A stretch of 16,202 nt of DNA. Source: JAZNOL01 sp045580815. Lineage in GTDB: Bacteria; Bacillota; Clostridia; RUG12999. The position numbers and the translations under genes are program-made. The stretch's first letter is position 1, and each line of letters opens with the position of its first letter. The stretch is from contig JAZNOL010000099.1 in assembly GCA_045580815.1 (NCBI GenBank), forward strand, positions 1 through 16,202, written 5' to 3'. The notes beneath the pieces were generated by a model. It was not told the origin of the DNA and made no database searches. It worked only from the letters and a program-made list of their open reading frames with translations. This document shows positions 13,736 through 16,202 of this stretch, piece after piece.

Positions 13736-15265
13736 TTATCCTCTCGGTATCAGCAGTTGTGTGCCTTCGCACAGCTGACCGTCAAGATTATTAAGTTCTT
13801 CAATATATTCAGGTTTTGTATGATAACGTTTTGCAATGTTCCACAGCGTGTCGCCCTTTTGCACAAAATAAAGCACCAGCGACGGTCTGTCACCGTCTTT
13901 TATTTCACTTTCTTCCACAGAAGTAATAATATTCACCTCACCGGAAGAAAGTGTCTGCAAATCAAAATCAATAAATGTCCTGATTTCAATTTCTCCGGCG
14001 GCGTTTATGCTATAGCTGAGACGTGATGTTTCAGCAAAAAGTGAAATCTCACAGCCCTCGGCACTTTTGCCGCAGTCTATATCGGTTTTAAAGGGAATTT
14101 CCGATTTGAAGCTATAAACCGGACTATCATCTTTTGCGGATATGTAAAGCACATAAGTATCAAGCACACCCGAAATACCCAGTTTATTTTTCACCGGCTC
14201 ACATTTTTCAATATACGGTTTTGCTATCACATGATAAATTTTTGAAACCTGCGGAATTTTATCGGGAATTTTCACGCTTTCTTTAACAGAAACACTTGTC
14301 TGCACATTTGAAATAAGCTCCATAACAGAAACCGGCGTGGTTTTTACGTCAAGATTGGATTTCGTGCAATATGCATCCGAAATAACGTCTGTGCATATAA
14401 GCTCATCAGAATCAATATGTACGGCAATGCGTATATGGCAGTCCATACTCCGTCGCAAGGAGTCGCCTACTGACGGTACAACGTCATTTTTAATGATTTC
14501 AAACCTCACGCTGTTGATGTTGTCGTCGCTTATGCCTTCAACATCAAGAATTTCTGTAAATGGCATAACACTTTCTGCAAAAGCAGGTTCAAGAGAGTTT
14601 TCGGGTGTATATAAAACCGAAACCGAAATTTCGCCTTTTGTGACAACTTTGCCCGAAATTATTTTAACATCACGGTTTAAAACCGCTGCTTCTGCTTTCA
14701 AAATTTCTCCTATGGAATCCTGCCCGTCCGAAATTGAAAGCGTGTTGTCGATTGTTATTTCCTCAGTTTTACAAACAGTTTTTGAGAGTGCACAGAATCT
14801 GCCCGGCTGTTTCATGATATTTTCACCATCAATTTCTACCGGAAGGGAAACGCAGATTTTTTCTGTAAGTATAACCCCGGCAGACACAACCGATTTAAGT
14901 GCAATTTTGCGGCTGTTTACAAGGTTATATTCGATATGCGAGGTTTCTGCGGAAACAGAAACAAACATTCCTTCTTTTGCATCGGCAAAAATCTGTGTGT
15001 GCGAAAAGGGATGCGTCACGCTCAGTGAGCATACGCCTTTTGCACTTTCGGGCACATACAAAACATTATATACAAGATTGCCGCCAAGTGTGTACTTTCC
15101 GTCAGAAACCCCGCGTGATAAAATGCAAACCGAAGCATCTATCTGCAAAACTTTCAGAATATCAGGTTTTGTGTCCGGTACAATGGAATCACACTCGTCC
15201 ACAATTTCAGGTTCATCGGAAAATGCCCGTCTGTTTACATAAATATCGTTTTTTAAAATCTCCAT
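13736..15265 (-). CDS. SPOCS (DUF3794) domain protein with C-terminal LysM
   Basis: A 509-residue protein with three SPOCS/DUF3794-type beta-rich repeats at about residues 1-150, 190-320 and 350-460. The first contains the typical IVPDTKPDILKVLQID. The C-terminal 44 residues form a LysM peptidoglycan-binding module (YFVQKGDTLWNIAKRYHTKP, ending LLIPRG). Proteins of this architecture are known in spore-forming Clostridia and are linked to the spore coat or envelope; function in this organism is inferred. There is no signal peptide, as expected for a protein assembled from the mother cell side. Start choice: MEILKND at 15265 fits the family and has AGAAAGG 12 nt upstream; an in-frame ATG at 15307 would add 14 residues. 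I found no convincing promoter or sigma-E/sigma-K box upstream. Confidence 0.85.
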   Translation of the reverse strand: MEILKNDIYVNRRAFSDEPEIVDECDSIVPDTKPDILKVLQIDASVCILSRGVSDGKYTLGGNLVYNVLYVPESAKGVCSLSVTHPFSHTQIFADAKEGMFVSVSAETSHIEYNLVNSRKIALKSVVSAGVILTEKICVSLPVEIDGENIMKQPGRFCALSKTVCKTEEITIDNTLSISDGQDSIGEILKAEAAVLNRDVKIISGKVVTKGEISVSVLYTPENSLEPAFAESVMPFTEILDVEGISDDNINSVRFEIIKNDVVPSVGDSLRRSMDCHIRIAVHIDSDELICTDVISDAYCTKSNLDVKTTPVSVMELISNVQTSVSVKESVKIPDKIPQVSKIYHVIAKPYIEKCEPVKNKLGISGVLDTYVLYISAKDDSPVYSFKSEIPFKTDIDCGKSAEGCEISLFAETSRLSYSINAAGEIEIRTFIDFDLQTLSSGEVNIITSVEESEIKDGDRPSLVLYFVQKGDTLWNIAKRYHTKPEYIEELNNLDGQLCEGTQLLIPRG

Positions 15266-15360
15266 GGTTGCAAGTCGCCTTTCTTCCCACTGTAATTTTG
15301 TCATCACCCTGCCGTGGGAGGCAAGGGCGTGCCTGTATCAATTTGTAACATCATATGCTG

Positions 15361-15392
15361 TAAAAAACCGGTTTATGACAATTTGATAACCG
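15361..15392 (-). terminator. Possible terminator of the small membrane peptide gene
   Basis: On the minus strand CGGTTAT (15392-15386) pairs with ATAAACCG (15376-15369) with one bulged A and a 9-nt loop, then G and six T. The stop codon of the small frame lies in the 3' arm. The short stem keeps confidence moderate. Confidence 0.5.
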
Positions 15393-15447
15393 AAAAGAAA
15401 AGAATAAGTGTGAAAAACAAGAGTTTAAAAAATAAAACAGCATACAT
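15373..15447 (-). CDS. Possible 24-residue single-pass membrane peptide
   Basis: A short frame starts MYAVLFFKLLFF and ends SVIKLS. Apart from two lysines it is almost entirely hydrophobic and long enough for one membrane helix. GAGGTGG (15459-15453 on the minus strand) sits 5 nt before its ATG, and a hairpin with a six-U tail overlaps its stop, so it has the parts of a separate small gene. It lies 107 bp upstream of the SPOCS/LysM start on the same strand. I found no convincing promoter for it. It might be a leader peptide, a small sporulation membrane protein or a type I toxin-like peptide, or a chance frame in AT-rich DNA; no homologue is recognised. Confidence 0.4.
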   Translation of the reverse strand: MYAVLFFKLLFFTLILFFSVIKLS

Positions 15448-15491
15448 ATCTGCCACCTCTTTTATATTTTATGAAAAGGACAAGAAAACTG

Positions 15492-15520
15492 TTGACAAAA
15501 AAGGATAATGATGGTAAAAT
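15492..15520 (+). promoter_or_regulatory. Sigma-A promoter of the alpha/beta hydrolase gene
   Basis: A perfect TTGACA (15492-15497), a 17-bp spacer and TAAAAT (15515-15520), followed by AGAGGAG (15532-15538) and the ATG at 15547. The leader would be about 20 nt, leaving no room for a riboswitch. Confidence 0.85.
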
Positions 15521-15546
15521 GTAATAAAAAAAGAGGAGACGATTTT

Positions 15547-16202
15547 ATGTTATATGAAAAAATACCACTTTCAGATACAGACAGCGAAATATTTCTTGAA
15601 GTATTTGCGGCAGAAAAAATAGAAGGATATACACGCCGTGCACTTCTGGTTATTCCCGGCGGCGGTTATGGTTGCGTTTGCCACGAGCGTGAAGGCGAGC
15701 CTATCGCACAGGCGTTTATGCCTTACGGCTTTAACGGTTTTGTTCTGCATTATTCGGTTGGTAAAAAAGCGAAATTCCCCCAGCCGCTTATTGAAGCCGC
15801 AAAAGCCATAAAACACATTAAAGACAACGCCGACAAATACGGCATTGACCCGAAAAAACTGTTTGTTACCGGATTTTCTGCCGGCGGACATCTTACTGCC
15901 GCAACCGGCACACTGTGGCATATAAAAGAAATTTATGACGCAATTCCCATGGAATACGGTTACAACAAGCCAACGGCGGTTATCCCTGTTTATCCTGTTA
16001 TTTCGGGCAAAGACTTTGGGATTTTGGGGTGCTTTGAGAATATTCTCGGTAAAAAGAATCCATCCGATGAGGAACTCAAAAAATATTCGCTCGAATGTTG
16101 TGTAGACGAAAAAACTGTGCCGATGTTTTTGGTACACACAGCAACTGACGAAATTGTCAATGTCAAAAACTCAATCTACATGGCAAATGCACTTGCTGAA
16201 AA
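15547..16202 (+). CDS. Alpha/beta hydrolase, acetyl-esterase/lipase-like, 3' end outside the window
   Basis: At least 218 codons are open from the ATG at 15547 to the window edge. Features of the alpha/beta hydrolase fold are LLVIPGGGYG (oxyanion-hole segment of the HGG type) near residues 33-42, the nucleophile elbow GFSAGGH with Ser111, and HTATDEIV with the probable acid Asp201. The catalytic His should lie just past the window end. The arrangement resembles COG0657-type carbohydrate acetyl-esterases and BD-FAE-like enzymes; the natural ester is unknown. No signal peptide is seen, so it is probably cytoplasmic. AGAGGAG is 8 nt before the ATG, and it has its own promoter, divergent from the SPOCS/LysM gene. 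Confidence 0.85.
   Translation, partial: MLYEKIPLSDTDSEIFLEVFAAEKIEGYTRRALLVIPGGGYGCVCHEREGEPIAQAFMPYGFNGFVLHYSVGKKAKFPQPLIEAAKAIKHIKDNADKYGIDPKKLFVTGFSAGGHLTAATGTLWHIKEIYDAIPMEYGYNKPTAVIPVYPVISGKDFGILGCFENILGKKNPSDEELKKYSLECCVDEKTVPMFLVHTATDEIVNVKNSIYMANALAE

Noticed and set aside
14337..15242. A 301-codon plus-strand frame antisense to the SPOCS/LysM gene
   Set aside because: It is Ser/Thr-rich with no recognisable domain, has no good RBS, and mirrors a clear three-domain plus LysM gene on the other strand.
15314..15508. A 64-codon plus-strand frame starting with GTG
   Set aside because: No RBS at the GTG, and it crosses the hydrolase promoter; the Lys-rich sequence comes from A-rich DNA.
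15571..16137. A 188-codon minus-strand frame at the right end
   Set aside because: It is the complement of the alpha/beta hydrolase, whose GFSAGGH motif, RBS and promoter are all in place.

Overview
The window looks like chromosomal DNA from a spore-forming, low-to-medium GC member of Bacillota, class Clostridia, probably a gut-type Oscillospirales/Eubacteriales relative. This is an inference from several things seen together: a de novo purine operon of clostridial type with a single-chain PurL, a SPOCS/DUF3794-LysM protein of the kind found in endospore formers, an S-layer-homology (SLH) surface protein, strong sigma-A promoters with 17-bp spacers, and AAGGAG-like ribosome binding sites. No mobile element, CRISPR array, tRNA or rRNA was seen.

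Layout. 1-783 (+): the last 40 codons of an AEC-type transporter, then a flavodoxin-fold iron-sulfur-like flavoprotein, closed by an intrinsic terminator at 788-827. 869-11595 (+): one long purine operon with its own promoter, in the order purE, purF, purM, purN, purO-like, stand-alone AICAR transformylase (purH C-terminal half), purD, purL, closed by a terminator at 11560-11595. 11602-13677 (-): an SLH surface protein with its own promoter, a 170-nt folded leader RNA that ends in a terminator, and a 3' terminator. 13699-15447 (-): a three-SPOCS-domain plus LysM protein, with a possible 24-residue membrane peptide gene upstream. 15492-16202 (+): a promoter and an alpha/beta hydrolase cut by the window end.

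How the genes work together. PurF makes phosphoribosylamine, PurD and PurN make GAR and FGAR, PurL makes FGAM, PurM makes AIR and PurE carboxylates it. The AICAR transformylase and the PurO-like IMP cyclohydrolase perform the last two steps. purC, purB and purK are not in the window and must be elsewhere or replaced. The bifunctional PurH of most bacteria is here split: the transformylase is a separate gene, and the cyclohydrolase half is replaced by an archaeal-type PurO fold. PurF has lost Cys1 and the other glutaminase residues, so it probably uses free ammonia.

The most interesting signal is an RNA element present twice in the operon, just before purE and just before purL. Each copy is a hairpin whose loop (GCCCA) can pair with a GGGC placed exactly 20 nt downstream of the shared hairpin arm, inside an identical 11-nt block GGGCAGAAAGG that carries the Shine-Dalgarno sequence. 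It looks like an H-type pseudoknot controlling translation, perhaps a purine-pathway riboswitch. I saw no PurBox or purine (G-box) riboswitch that would explain regulation instead.
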